Source of the DNA: Prevotella fusca JCM 17724
Lineage (GTDB): Bacteria > Bacteroidota > Bacteroidia > Bacteroidales > Bacteroidaceae
DNA: 64,000 nt
Direction: 5' to 3'
NCBI RefSeq assembly: GCF_001262015.1
Contig: NZ_CP012074.1
Coordinates: 1,587,001 to 1,651,000 of the forward strand
Of the stretch, positions 1 through 9,012 are shown piece by piece. The position numbers and the translations under genes were made by a program. The first letter of the stretch is position 1. Each line of letters opens with the position of its first letter. The notes under the pieces are model-generated. The model was not told the DNA's origin. It was given only the letters and a program-made list of their open reading frames with translations, and did not search any database.

Positions 1-207
1 GTATATGTGTGTTTATAAACTCCAACATCCTATTATTCATTTGTGTTGTATGTAAACACGGGGCGTGTTAGTGGTAAACACATAGTGTGTTAGTGCTCAG
101 CACAAGTGGTGCGGAGTATTATATAAGGTTTAATGAGATGATGAATGATTCAGTTGAAAGGTAAGAATTCATCGGAAGTAGACTGATGTAAGCAAGCATA
201 AAATAAT
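1..207. other. Gene-free left edge with degenerate repeat
   Basis: No convincing reading frame is seen before the nrdB terminator. Bases about 58-117 hold a degenerate repeat made of GTGTTAGTGGTAAACAC-like and TGCTCAGCACAAGTGGTGC-like blocks. It resembles the reverse complement of the intergenic repeat at 45317-45395. Nothing else can be supported. Confidence 0.5.
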
Positions 208-255
208 AAGCCAAATGTATTGTTGATAGTTTGTAACCTACAATACATTTGGCTT
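208..255 (-). terminator. Terminator after nrdB
   Basis: A perfect 16-bp inverted repeat (208-223 pairing with 240-255; AAGCCAAATGTATTGT and its complement) encloses a 16-base loop. T-rich sequence lies on both sides. It lies 73 bp 3' of the nrdB stop codon on the minus strand and could act in both directions. Confidence 0.8.
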
Positions 256-327
256 TATTTATCTTTATGCAGATATGATGAGTTAAAGCTAATAACTTTG
301 TTTTATTCTTGGAATGAACCTCTTTGC

Positions 328-1374
328 TTACAAGTCATCAATCAATGCCGTACTCTTGGCGTATGCCGTACTCTTAGCTTCAAAGAAGTCGGTCTTTACC
401 ATATTGGCATTAGAGTACTGCCCTACCCACTTCATGTTCTCAGGTTCCTTCTGGTTGTCATCATAGAGGAAACCAAAACCGAGACCCGACCAGCGGAGAT
501 TGCCCAGATAACGGATATAATCAGATACCATCTGAGCGTTAAGTCCCTGCACATCATTGCCGATAACGTATTGTCCCCATGCTATTTCCTGGCGCACACC
601 CTCACGTATCATATCCTCATAAACCTTTATCTTCTCAGGAGTGAACATATCAGGCTCTTCTTTCTTCAGCTCAAGAATAATGCTGCGGAAGAGCCACAGG
701 TGTGTATTCTCATCCCGGTTGATATAGCGTATCTCCTGTGCAGACCCCGACATCTTGCCATTTCGGCTGAGATTATAGAAGAACATAAATCCACTGTAGA
801 AGTAGATACCTTCAAGGATGAAGTTAGCAATGAGCGTCTTCATCAGGCTGAACTTATCACGTTTCTCATGGAACTCATTGTAACAGTCGCCGATGAACTT
901 GTTACGGTTCAATAGGTGCTCATCAGTCTTCCACTGATAGAGAATGTCGTTACGCTCTTCAGGACTGCAGATAGTATCGAGCATGTAGCTGTAACTCTGA
1001 CTATGGATACACTCCTGGAACGCCTGGATATGCAGACAGAGGTTTACCTCGTTCGCAGTAATATATTCACTGATAGTCGGGAGGTTGTTGCTCTGCAGCG
1101 AATCAAGGAAAACAAGGAAGCTGAGAATCTTGTCGTAGGCTGTACGTTCAGCCTTTTCAAGACGCGGATAATCCTTGAAGTCCTGTGAAAGATTGATTTC
1201 CTCCGGAATCCAAAAGTTATTCATTGCCTGTCTGTACCAGTCACTCACCCATGAATACTTCATGTTATTAAAGTCATTCAGATTAGTAGTATTACCGCCA
1301 ATCATTCGTCTCAAGCGCAGGTCAATGTCGCCTGAAGGGTTGAATAAGGTATTACGTTTCAGTTTATTGTCCAT
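328..1374 (-). CDS. nrdB: Ribonucleotide reductase class Ia, beta subunit
   Basis: This 348-aa protein is the radical-generating small subunit that works with NrdA to reduce ribonucleotides to deoxyribonucleotides in the cytoplasm. The ligand set of the ferritin-like dimetal site is complete: D91 (FLVFLDSLQ), E121 and H124 with the radical tyrosine Y128 (ECIHSQSY matches the E-x2-H-x3-Y pattern), E188 (ILEGIYF), and E222/H225 (DENTH). A tyrosyl radical enzyme is therefore expected rather than a Tyr-less class Ic type. The acidic C-terminal tail (STALIDDL) fits the peptide that docks on NrdA. It lies 90 bp downstream of nrdA on the same strand, so the two are probably co-transcribed from the promoter in front of nrdA, ending at the hairpin at 208-255. 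Start ATG at 1374. Confidence 0.95.
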   Translation of the reverse strand: MDNKLKRNTLFNPSGDIDLRLRRMIGGNTTNLNDFNNMKYSWVSDWYRQAMNNFWIPEEINLSQDFKDYPRLEKAERTAYDKILSFLVFLDSLQSNNLPTISEYITANEVNLCLHIQAFQECIHSQSYSYMLDTICSPEERNDILYQWKTDEHLLNRNKFIGDCYNEFHEKRDKFSLMKTLIANFILEGIYFYSGFMFFYNLSRNGKMSGSAQEIRYINRDENTHLWLFRSIILELKKEEPDMFTPEKIKVYEDMIREGVRQEIAWGQYVIGNDVQGLNAQMVSDYIRYLGNLRWSGLGFGFLYDDNQKEPENMKWVGQYSNANMVKTDFFEAKSTAYAKSTALIDDL

Positions 1375-1464
1375 TATTTTTACGTTCTCTTTATCGTTTT
1401 GTTGTTTTAAATCCTATAACTTCCTTGATTCCTTTAGCTGTTGCCAAGTTCTTTATTACTATAA

Positions 1465-3987
1465 TCAAGATGCGCAGCTTTCGCACTCTTCCACCTCTAA
1501 TGACTTGCTTCGGACATAGTAGATGGTCTTGACACCATCCTTCCAAGCCAGCAGGTAAAGGTCGAGTATCTGGCGCATTGTGAAGTCATTGGTGATATAT
1601 AGGTTCATACTCTGTGCCTGGTCGATATGCCGCTGGCGTACACCAGAAGCACGGACACTCCACTTCTGGTTGATAAGATAAGCACTCTTATACATCCAGT
1701 AAGTCTCATCTGAAAGCTCAGGAGCAACACGTGGAAGCATACTTCCCTTCTTCTCTTCCAGGAAGAAACGCTTCATAATAGGGTCTAAGCCGGCTGTTGT
1801 GCCTGCAATGATACTTGTACTGCTGGTTGGAGCGACAGCGAGAAGATAAGCATTGCGCATACCCTGCAGTGCAACTGTCTTACGGACATCCTGCCATTCA
1901 GCACTATCATAACCACGCTTATCAAAGTAAGCACCCGTCTGCCAGTCACTTCCCTCAAAGAACTGATAGCTTCCCTTCTCCTTGGCAAGGTCTGAACTGG
2001 CAAGAATAGCCGCACGGTTGATGGTTTCAAACACCTTATCCATAAACTGCAGGTGCTCTTCACTCTCCCACTTGATGCGACGCTTGGCAAGAGCATGGTG
2101 ATAACCGCTCACGCCCAAGCCGATTGAACGATAACGCTGGTTGGTAAGCTGTGCATAAGGTACAGGATAGAAGTTGAGGTTGATGACGTTATCAAGTGCA
2201 CGAACAACCGTTGCAACCTTCTCTTTCATCTTCTCCTCGTCCTCCAATGGGAGTCTGCCAAGTGACAGACTTGCCAAGTTACATACCACAAACTCACCCG
2301 GACGAGTAGTCGTAACGACAACGGTATCACCATCCTTTGTTTCTACTTCCTTGGAAACAGTCTCTATCGGAGCCATGTTCTGAGCAATCTCTGTACAGAG
2401 GTTAGAACAGTAGATCATACCCTTATGACCGTTAGGATTAGCCCTGTTCACCGTGTCACGGTTGAATGTAAATGGTGTTCCTGTCTCAACGGCAGAACGA
2501 AGAACAAGACGAACAATATCCTTGATGCTGATAACACGACGTGAAAGACGCTGGTCGTTGACACAGTCAAGATACTTACGTTCCCACTCCTCGCCATAGC
2601 AATCCTCGAGGCAATACCCCTTGATACGCATAATTTCGTTCGGACAGAAGAGCGACCAGTTCTGATTCAGGTCTTCCTCTGCCATCTTCCAGAAAAGGTC
2701 AGGATAGCAGATAGCCGGGAATATATCATGTGCCTTCATACGGTCATCACCGTTGTTGGTACGAAGCTGCAGGAACTCGGGCAGGTCTTTGTGCCATACA
2801 TCCAGGTAAACGGCTACAGCACCTTGGCGCATTCCTAACTGGTCAACAGCAACGGCAGTGTCATTAACGAGTCGCATCCAGCGGATTACACCACCTGCTA
2901 CACCCTTGAATCCACGGATATTACCACCCGTAGCACGTACCTTACCGAAGTACATTCCCATACCACCTCCGAACTTGCTCACCTGTGAGAAATTATCCAA
3001 GCTGCGATAGATACCATCCAGACTGTCAGGTACGGTATCAATGAAGCAGCTGGAAAGCTGATGACTTGGCTTGCGTGCATTGGAGAGGGTCGGTGTAGCC
3101 ATGGTTACTTCCAGCTGACTAAGCAGGTCGTAGATACGACGTACCCACATAAGTCGGCTATCCTTCTGCTCTGGCATAGCAAGATGCAGCGCAATACCAA
3201 GGAACATTTCCTGTACACGTTCAATCACCTTACCAGAATAATTCTTGATAACATAACGCTTTAGCAACAGGTCAAGACCAGAGTAGTTGAGGAGCTTGTT
3301 GCGTTCAGAATCAATGAAAGTAGCTGCCTCATTGATTTCTTCTTCGCTATAATTCTGAAGAATATAATCGCCGTAAAGTCCCTCTTCAGTCATATATTTA
3401 ACCTTACGATAGAAGGTCTTGAGCCCCATCTCTTCCTCCAGTCGGGTAATCTTCTGTTCGGAATGATAGGAGAGAATACGTGCTGAAATCATCTCCCAAG
3501 CCGGAGCCTCAGGGGTTGTCAGTTCCACAGCTGCCTTGATAAGTGCTTCAATAGCATCCTTCTGCGACATTCCGGGCTTGCAGAAGCTGGCAAACTTCTC
3601 CTGAAGCGTCACCATACTATAGGAACGCTCGCGGTATTCGCGTGCCACACTGTGCAGCACATCAGCCAGCTGACGGTCGTCAGCCGCCCACGCAATGTAG
3701 TTGATAGCCTGTCGCTGCTCATTACGCTGATAGCGGAAGAGGATGTAATTCTTCGCTTCATCGTAATGACCATGTGCCATAAGGCACTTCTCCACACGGT
3801 TCTGGATATCCTCGACGGTGCGCAGTTCGGGATTGTCAGTGATGAACTGTTCTACTTCACTGACCATTCCGGCTATCTCGCTGTCTGAAACATCCTTCCC
3901 GGTGCTGATAAAACTCTTTTTAATGGCTATCGAAATCTTTTCATTATTATAGACTTCTATTTCCCCATTGCGTTTTGTTATATTCAT
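1465..3987 (-). CDS. nrdA: Ribonucleotide reductase class Ia, alpha subunit
   Basis: This 840-aa catalytic subunit has an N-terminal ATP-cone (about residues 1-90, starting MNITKRNGEIEVYNNEKIS), the dATP/ATP activity site. The ten-stranded barrel follows, with the redox cysteine C314 (LSSCFIDTVPDSLDG) and the catalytic triad N529-C531-E533 (SNLCTEIA). The C-terminal redox pair is in ECESCAS. It pairs with the adjacent nrdB. The ATP-cone implies dATP feedback control. Length and motif order match the NrdA family, and no truncation is seen. Start ATG 3987 is preceded by a canonical Bacteroidetes promoter at 4106-4134, giving a leader of roughly 110 bases. No vitamin B12 or other riboswitch was recognised in it. 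Confidence 0.95.
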   Translation of the reverse strand: MNITKRNGEIEVYNNEKISIAIKKSFISTGKDVSDSEIAGMVSEVEQFITDNPELRTVEDIQNRVEKCLMAHGHYDEAKNYILFRYQRNEQRQAINYIAWAADDRQLADVLHSVAREYRERSYSMVTLQEKFASFCKPGMSQKDAIEALIKAAVELTTPEAPAWEMISARILSYHSEQKITRLEEEMGLKTFYRKVKYMTEEGLYGDYILQNYSEEEINEAATFIDSERNKLLNYSGLDLLLKRYVIKNYSGKVIERVQEMFLGIALHLAMPEQKDSRLMWVRRIYDLLSQLEVTMATPTLSNARKPSHQLSSCFIDTVPDSLDGIYRSLDNFSQVSKFGGGMGMYFGKVRATGGNIRGFKGVAGGVIRWMRLVNDTAVAVDQLGMRQGAVAVYLDVWHKDLPEFLQLRTNNGDDRMKAHDIFPAICYPDLFWKMAEEDLNQNWSLFCPNEIMRIKGYCLEDCYGEEWERKYLDCVNDQRLSRRVISIKDIVRLVLRSAVETGTPFTFNRDTVNRANPNGHKGMIYCSNLCTEIAQNMAPIETVSKEVETKDGDTVVVTTTRPGEFVVCNLASLSLGRLPLEDEEKMKEKVATVVRALDNVINLNFYPVPYAQLTNQRYRSIGLGVSGYHHALAKRRIKWESEEHLQFMDKVFETINRAAILASSDLAKEKGSYQFFEGSDWQTGAYFDKRGYDSAEWQDVRKTVALQGMRNAYLLAVAPTSSTSIIAGTTAGLDPIMKRFFLEEKKGSMLPRVAPELSDETYWMYKSAYLINQKWSVRASGVRQRHIDQAQSMNLYITNDFTMRQILDLYLLAWKDGVKTIYYVRSKSLEVEECESCAS

Positions 3988-4105
3988 TACTTGTTATATA
4001 TAGTTTTCTTTTTTATGCTACTTTCATTGCTTTCCTGTATCTACTTACTTATTTATAAGTATCACATTATTAACTATTTACGTCATTTAGTATTTTTATT
4101 ATCGA

Positions 4106-4134
4106 CAAAGTTAACAAAAAAATATGATATGAAA
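4106..4134 (-). promoter_or_regulatory. Promoter of nrdAB
   Basis: On the minus strand the -7 box TAACTTTG (4113-4106) is preceded after 17 bases by TTTC (4134-4131). This fits the Bacteroidetes sigma-ABfr pattern TTTG/TTG-N17-19-TANNTTTG. It lies about 120 bp upstream of the nrdA ATG. Confidence 0.65.
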
Positions 4135-4360
4135 GTTATCCATTATAGAATATTTTAAGAACTTTCTAACTTTTAATTCTTATCCAAAAAAGACAAGAAA
4201 AAAGTACCTGTCATGAGTATTTATAAAAAGTATTTTTGCCCTTTAATGTCTATGAAAATCGAGTATATAAACCTTTCAAAACAGCAAAAGGAAATCACAT
4301 TTCAGCCACTTATCAAATAAAAAAACGCCATTGTGAATTAGTAAAATCCCTGTATTTATT

Positions 4361-4400
4361 TCTTATTTCTTATCAGCTTATCTCTTATTTCTTATCAGCT
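4361..4400. repeat. 18-bp direct repeat, 22-bp period
   Basis: TCTTATTTCTTATCAGCT occurs twice, at 4361-4378 and 4383-4400, just 3' of the stop codon of the PAP2 gene. The rest of the 417-bp gap up to nrdA holds only the nrdA promoter and AT-rich sequence; I see no gene in it. Confidence 0.7.
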
Positions 4401-4404
4401 GTTT

Positions 4405-5376
4405 TTATCCTTTCGTCACCATCTTGCGTGATATGCGCAGGAGGATGGCAAAGAGGATGCAGGCAGTGATGAATCCGATGATGGCATCAATGAGGTAATG
4501 TGCCTGAATATAGACTGTGGCACAGCAAAGCAGGAGATAGAATGGTGCCAGAACAGCCAGAAGTTTATAGTTACGGTCGTGCCAAAGGAGCAACATACAG
4601 ACGGTGCTGACACCTACGTGCGAGCTTGGGAAAGCTGCAGTAGGACGTTCGCCGGCTGCCTTGGCATCTTCAACGAGGTGATAGAATATTCCGTCAGTAT
4701 ATCCCGGACTTGGGAGGCAGTCCTGATGATGGTTGAAGTAATCGTGCACATTAGGGAAGATGCCTGCTGTCACGTTCTGCAGACCTATTGCCTTGTAATA
4801 GAAGGTAGGACCAGTGACGGGCACGAAGATGAATACAACGTAATAGATAAAGAAGGAAGCCAGGATGATGAAGGCTGCCCTGTTGAACTCCTTATAGTAC
4901 CATCCGAAGTAATAGACGGCTATTGCGGCTATCATCGGGTAATAGGCTGCATATCCCATGTCGAACAATTCGCTGAAGAGATGTCCCGGTAAAGCCTTTG
5001 AGAAGAGCAATGCCGGCTGGCAACCAAAGAGGTCCTGTTCCCATTGTGCAAAGAGATGGTCGAGGTTGGGCAGGTGTCTATTGATTTCAAAGGTGTCAGG
5101 ATACCACCATGCAAGCAGTCCTAACTGTACGCCGACACGTGCAAAACGGGTTAATCTACACGGAGCTATGCGATAGACCAGCCACATTGCAGCTGTCAGT
5201 GCAACGATGCGCAGACGACCGAAAATCATTGCCTGTGGGTCGTTTATGGTGGTGTACATAAAGAAGATGACGATGAGTGTCAGCAACAGATAAGCCATTA
5301 CCACCCATTCGTATGCCATAAGTCCCTTTACGGGTTTCTTTTCTAATTTGAATAAGTCTATGATGAATTGTTTCAT
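4405..5376 (-). CDS. PAP2/Aur1-like membrane lipid phosphatase or phosphotransferase
   Basis: This 323-aa protein has several hydrophobic segments and a PAP2_3-type C-terminal half. The signature AFPSSHVGVSTV (about residues 250-261) contains the catalytic histidine, and HYLIDAIIG (about 293-301) carries the second His and Asp of the acid-phosphatase fold. The earlier GPTFYYK corresponds to the first conserved loop. This arrangement is known from fungal Aur1 inositol-phosphorylceramide synthase and bacterial relatives. Bacteroidales use such enzymes in inositol or ethanolamine sphingolipid synthesis or undecaprenyl/lipid phosphate recycling, and the sequence alone does not say which. It reads in the same direction as the downstream-facing epimerase gene (83 bp upstream), so the two may be one unit. 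Start ATG 5376. Confidence 0.7.
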   Translation of the reverse strand: MKQFIIDLFKLEKKPVKGLMAYEWVVMAYLLLTLIVIFFMYTTINDPQAMIFGRLRIVALTAAMWLVYRIAPCRLTRFARVGVQLGLLAWWYPDTFEINRHLPNLDHLFAQWEQDLFGCQPALLFSKALPGHLFSELFDMGYAAYYPMIAAIAVYYFGWYYKEFNRAAFIILASFFIYYVVFIFVPVTGPTFYYKAIGLQNVTAGIFPNVHDYFNHHQDCLPSPGYTDGIFYHLVEDAKAAGERPTAAFPSSHVGVSTVCMLLLWHDRNYKLLAVLAPFYLLLCCATVYIQAHYLIDAIIGFITACILFAILLRISRKMVTKG

Positions 5377-5390
5377 TGTTCTGTTTTTAT

Positions 5391-5452
5391 TGGGCTAATT
5401 GGGCCTATTAGCCTAATAGGGCTTATAAGCCTTATAAGGCTAATAATGATAG
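5391..5452. repeat. GGCTAATA/GCCTAATA simple repeat, copy 1
   Basis: Alternating GGGCTAAT, GCCTATTAGCC, GGGCTTATAAGCC and GGCTAATA blocks fill the gap between the PAP2 gene and the epimerase. The same motif recurs at 24583-24625 and 25379-25452, so it is a dispersed family in this genome. Several blocks are self-complementary. Confidence 0.7.
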
Positions 5453-5458
5453 GCTTCT

Positions 5459-6448
5459 CTATAGCCAGCCTTCTTTTTTATACCATTCTATCGTCTCTTT
5501 CACGCCTTGTTTGAGGTCGTACTCAGGTTTATAGCCTAATTCTTCAATCGCAGGACGGATGTTACAACGCCAGTTACGCTGCTTCAGAATCTGGTATTTA
5601 TCGTTGTTCAAAGCTGAAATCTTACCAGTCATTTGTCCGATAAGGTCGCCGAAGAAGGTGACGACACGCAGAACCCATATCGGAGCGGTGATGCGAATCC
5701 ACCAAGGACGACCTAACTCCTCGTGTATAAGGTCGCTGAAGGTAGTGCTCTGGTAGACGTTGCCGTCGCTTAGGAAGTAGGCATTGCCCGTCTTTCCGTG
5801 GTCTAAAGCGAGAAAGGTAGCCTGTACGACGTCCTTTACATATACGAAGGTGATATCCTGCTGCTTGTAACCTACGGCGAAGTCGCTGTGTCCCTTTATG
5901 CTTTTCGCCATCAGGAAGTAATCCTTCTCACGTGGTCCATAAACGCCAGTTGGGCGCAAAATGATATATGGTAAGGAAGAAGGAAGCAACTGTTCAGCCT
6001 GCAACTTACTCTTACCGTATGCCGTGTTAGGCTGTGGAGTATCTGTTGGCTCAATCTCCTTATAGGGCTGTTGCTCTCTGATAGCACCGAAGATGCTAAG
6101 ACTTGAGAGGAAAACGAATCGCTCCAAAGGCTGATTAAGCTCTTGAAGTGCCTGCACGAAGTTGCGAGTACCATCACGGTTGACACGGAAGAAGTCCTCC
6201 TTGTTCAGGCACTTCGTCACGCCAGCGGCATGAACAACATAGTCAAACTGATGTCCAGAGAGCTGTTCCTTCAGCTTATCGACGGATGAGAAGTCAAGTT
6301 CTATGAAGTGAATACGCTCATCCTGCAGGTATTCCCGTGAGGAAGTACGGCGTACTACCGCCCAAGTCTCCATGCCTTTTCGCAGTGCTTCCTCCACAAT
6401 AAAGGAGCCGATGAAGCCCGATGCGCCTGTTATAAGTATCTTTTTCAT
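5459..6448 (-). CDS. NAD-dependent epimerase/dehydratase (extended SDR)
   Basis: This 329-aa Rossmann protein starts MKKILITGASGFIGSF, with the NAD-binding GxxGxxG motif. The extended-SDR catalytic set is visible as the serine region LSSLSIFGA and the YGKSK motif (NTAYGKSKLQAE). A PTGVYGP substrate-lobe motif follows. Substrate is probably an NDP-sugar or a hydroxysteroid/sterol-like lipid; the family does not settle it. A longer frame open to 6559 exists, but ATG 6448 starts exactly at the conserved MKKILITG and the upstream extension has no homology signal. A TATCTTTG -7 box on the minus strand at 6480-6473 would place the promoter just upstream of that ATG, supporting the shorter form. Confidence 0.85.
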   Translation of the reverse strand: MKKILITGASGFIGSFIVEEALRKGMETWAVVRRTSSREYLQDERIHFIELDFSSVDKLKEQLSGHQFDYVVHAAGVTKCLNKEDFFRVNRDGTRNFVQALQELNQPLERFVFLSSLSIFGAIREQQPYKEIEPTDTPQPNTAYGKSKLQAEQLLPSSLPYIILRPTGVYGPREKDYFLMAKSIKGHSDFAVGYKQQDITFVYVKDVVQATFLALDHGKTGNAYFLSDGNVYQSTTFSDLIHEELGRPWWIRITAPIWVLRVVTFFGDLIGQMTGKISALNNDKYQILKQRNWRCNIRPAIEELGYKPEYDLKQGVKETIEWYKKEGWL

Positions 6449-6587
6449 TAAAAATTTCGTTGCAAACGTTTGCAAAGATACAAACTTTTTCGTTACTTTG
6501 TGGAAAATAACAAAACTCAAGTTTCGGTTTTTAGTTGTTTTGTATGTATTGAAGTGCATTGCAGCTAAGTATCAAACCGTTTTGTTC

Positions 6588-6655
6588 CGGTTTGCCGGAC
6601 ACATGCTACGGCTATTTCGGACGACTTGTCCGAAGCCTTCGGACAAAACCGTTCG
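6588..6655. repeat. TCCGGACA/TTGTCCGAA palindromic repeats
   Basis: The stretch contains TTCCGGTTTGCCGGAC and TTCGGACGACTTGTCCGAA, both short hairpins. Related TTCGGACAGCTTGTC, TCCGAACA and TTCGGACTGG blocks occur at about 13996-14085. It lies between divergently transcribed epimerase and rnr, and could also affect expression there. Confidence 0.55.
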
Positions 6656-6714
6656 ATAGTCTTTTGGATTACTTAGGATAACCATTACTTGAGCATCAAA
6701 CTACTAATTCCACT

Positions 6715-9012
6715 ATGAGGAAAGAAAAGAAAGGCAGCAAACGATTGACCAAGAAACAGCTTGCAGAGAGACTCACCAGTTTCTTCCAGACACAACCTGA
6801 CGAGACATTCAGCTTCAAACAGATATTCCATGCACTCAAACTTACCACGCATCCAGCCAAAATGCTGGCGATAGATGTGATGGAGGAGATGGCGTGGGAC
6901 GACTTCCTGTCAAAGGTTGGAGACAGTGCTTACACGCTGAATACCAAGGGACAGGTACAGGAGGGTACTTTCATACGCAAGGCGAATGGTAAAAATACGT
7001 TTCTGCCAGACGATGGTGGTACGCCAGTCTTCGTCTCTGAGCGCAATTCTATGGCAGCTTTGAACGGCGACCAGGTAAGGGTTCAGTTCATGGCTCGCCG
7101 TCAGAATCATATAAAAGAGGCAATGGTCATCGCGATACTGCAACGGAAGAAAGACACCTTCGTAGGAAGGTTGCGGGTCGAGAAGGACATTGCCTTCCTT
7201 GTAACACAGGAGAATCTCTTTATTCATGATATCCTTATCCCCAAGAAGAAGCTCAAGGGTGGAGCGACAGATGACCGTGCTTTGGTGAAGATTACCAAGT
7301 GGCCGGATGCTGACCATAAGAATCTTGTGGGCGAAGTGGTGGACGTCTTGGGTGAAGCTGGTGATAATGACGTGGAGATGAATACCATTCTTGCACAGTA
7401 TGGATTGCCTTACAGGTATCCGAAACGTGTGGAGGATGCAGCCGAGAAGATTAATGCTGAGATTACAGCGCAGGACTATGCGGAGCGTGAAGACTTCCGT
7501 GACGTATGGACTTGTACGATAGATCCGAAGGATGCAAAGGACTTTGACGATGCGCTCTCTATCCGAAAGCTGAAAGACGGACTATGGGAAGTGGGCGTTC
7601 ATATTGCGGATGTATCGCATTATGTCAAGGAGGGCGATATTATTGACCGTGAGGCAGAGCAGAGGGCTACGTCGGTTTATCTCGTTGACCGCACTGTTCC
7701 GATGCTTCCCGAGCGTCTTTGCAACTTTATCTGCTCACTCCGTCCAGATGAGGAAAAGCTCGCTTTCAGTTGTATCTTCAATCTTGACGATGAAGCAAAT
7801 GTAAAGACCTACCGCATTGTGCACACGGTTATCAAGTCGAACCGGCGTTATGCCTACGAAGAGGCACAGCAGATATTGGAAGCCAATGGCGTTGTTGACG
7901 GTACAGGCGAGCCTGCTCCAGACCCTGGAAAGGCTGGATATCAGGGAGAGAATGCTGAAGAAGTGGTCACACTCGACCGTCTTGCAAAGCTGATTCGTGC
8001 ATGTCGAATAAAGGGAGGAAGTGTCAAGTTCGATTCTGAAGAGCTCCACTTCGACATTGACGAGAAAGGTAAGCCCACCCGTTGTTACTTTAAACGGTCA
8101 AAGGATGCCAACAAACTCATCGAAGAGTTTATGCTTCTGGCTAACAGAACAGTAGCTGAAAGCATCGGTATAGCAAAGAAAGGCAAGAAAGCCAAGACCC
8201 TTCCTTACCGTGTTCACGATAATCCTGACCCGCAGAAGTTCGAGAACCTGCGTGAGTTCACGGCTAAGTTCGGCTATAAGCTAAAGTCGTCCAGCACCAA
8301 GGGTGCCACTGCCCGTGCGCTGAACAAGCTCATGGACGAGGTGCAGGGCAAGCGTGAGGAGAAGGTGATACAGGCTATTGCACTCCGTTCGATGATGAAG
8401 GCGAAATATACCACACACAACATCGGTCACTTCGGACTTGCCTTCGACTATTATACACACTTCACCTCGCCCATCCGTCGTTACCCCGACATGATGGTTC
8501 ACCGCCTGATAACCCGTTATCAGAACGGCGGTCGCTCTGCCAATAAGGAACATTACGAGGAGCTTTGTGAGCACTGTTCAGACATGGAACTCGTTGCACA
8601 GAATGCTGAACGCGACTCCATCAAGTATAAGATGGTTGAGTTTATGGGCGATCATATCGGTGAATGTTACGATGCACATATCTCCGGCATCCAGAGTTTC
8701 GGCATCTATGCAGAGATAGATGAGAACCACTGTGAGGGTATGATACCAATGCGCGACCTCGATGATGACTATTACGACTTCGATGAGAAGAACTATTGTC
8801 TTGTCGGTCGTCGTCGTCACCATGTCTATCAGCTTGGTGATCCTATCCGTATTCAGGTAGCGAAGGCTGACTTGGAGCGTCGGCAGCTCGACTTTGCACT
8901 TGATGACGGACGTCCGTTGAAGGCAAAACAGGCTGCAGCAGAGTATGTTGTTAACAGGAAGAACGACAGGAAGAGCAGCAAACGTGGCGGCAGAAGCCAC
9001 AGAAGAAAGTAG
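6715..9012 (+). CDS. rnr: Ribonuclease R (RNB-family 3'-5' exoribonuclease)
   Basis: This 765-aa processive 3'-5' exoribonuclease degrades structured RNA. In order: a basic N-terminal region with a winged-helix-like segment (about 1-75), cold-shock OB folds (about 80-240), and the RNB catalytic domain with TIDPKDAKDFDDALSI (about 265-280), which carries the metal-binding aspartates. A C-terminal S1 domain (about 640-725) and a Lys/Arg-rich tail (NRKNDRKSSKRGGRSHRRK) follow. The RNB hallmark HFTSPIRRYPDMMVHR is also present (about residues 583-598). Length fits RNase R. Its 3' end overlaps or abuts the hemolysin III gene, suggesting co-transcription. Start ATG 6715. Confidence 0.93.
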   Translation: MRKEKKGSKRLTKKQLAERLTSFFQTQPDETFSFKQIFHALKLTTHPAKMLAIDVMEEMAWDDFLSKVGDSAYTLNTKGQVQEGTFIRKANGKNTFLPDDGGTPVFVSERNSMAALNGDQVRVQFMARRQNHIKEAMVIAILQRKKDTFVGRLRVEKDIAFLVTQENLFIHDILIPKKKLKGGATDDRALVKITKWPDADHKNLVGEVVDVLGEAGDNDVEMNTILAQYGLPYRYPKRVEDAAEKINAEITAQDYAEREDFRDVWTCTIDPKDAKDFDDALSIRKLKDGLWEVGVHIADVSHYVKEGDIIDREAEQRATSVYLVDRTVPMLPERLCNFICSLRPDEEKLAFSCIFNLDDEANVKTYRIVHTVIKSNRRYAYEEAQQILEANGVVDGTGEPAPDPGKAGYQGENAEEVVTLDRLAKLIRACRIKGGSVKFDSEELHFDIDEKGKPTRCYFKRSKDANKLIEEFMLLANRTVAESIGIAKKGKKAKTLPYRVHDNPDPQKFENLREFTAKFGYKLKSSSTKGATARALNKLMDEVQGKREEKVIQAIALRSMMKAKYTTHNIGHFGLAFDYYTHFTSPIRRYPDMMVHRLITRYQNGGRSANKEHYEELCEHCSDMELVAQNAERDSIKYKMVEFMGDHIGECYDAHISGIQSFGIYAEIDENHCEGMIPMRDLDDDYYDFDEKNYCLVGRRRHHVYQLGDPIRIQVAKADLERRQLDFALDDGRPLKAKQAAAEYVVNRKNDRKSSKRGGRSHRRK

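Noticed and set aside
220..1188. Plus-strand open frames in the first 1.2 kb
   Set aside because: They lie opposite nrdB, whose active-site residues are all present; the plus-strand products have no recognisable features.
3988..4404. Riboswitch or NrdR boxes upstream of nrdA
   Set aside because: I looked for conserved riboswitch cores and paired NrdR boxes and could not identify any with confidence.
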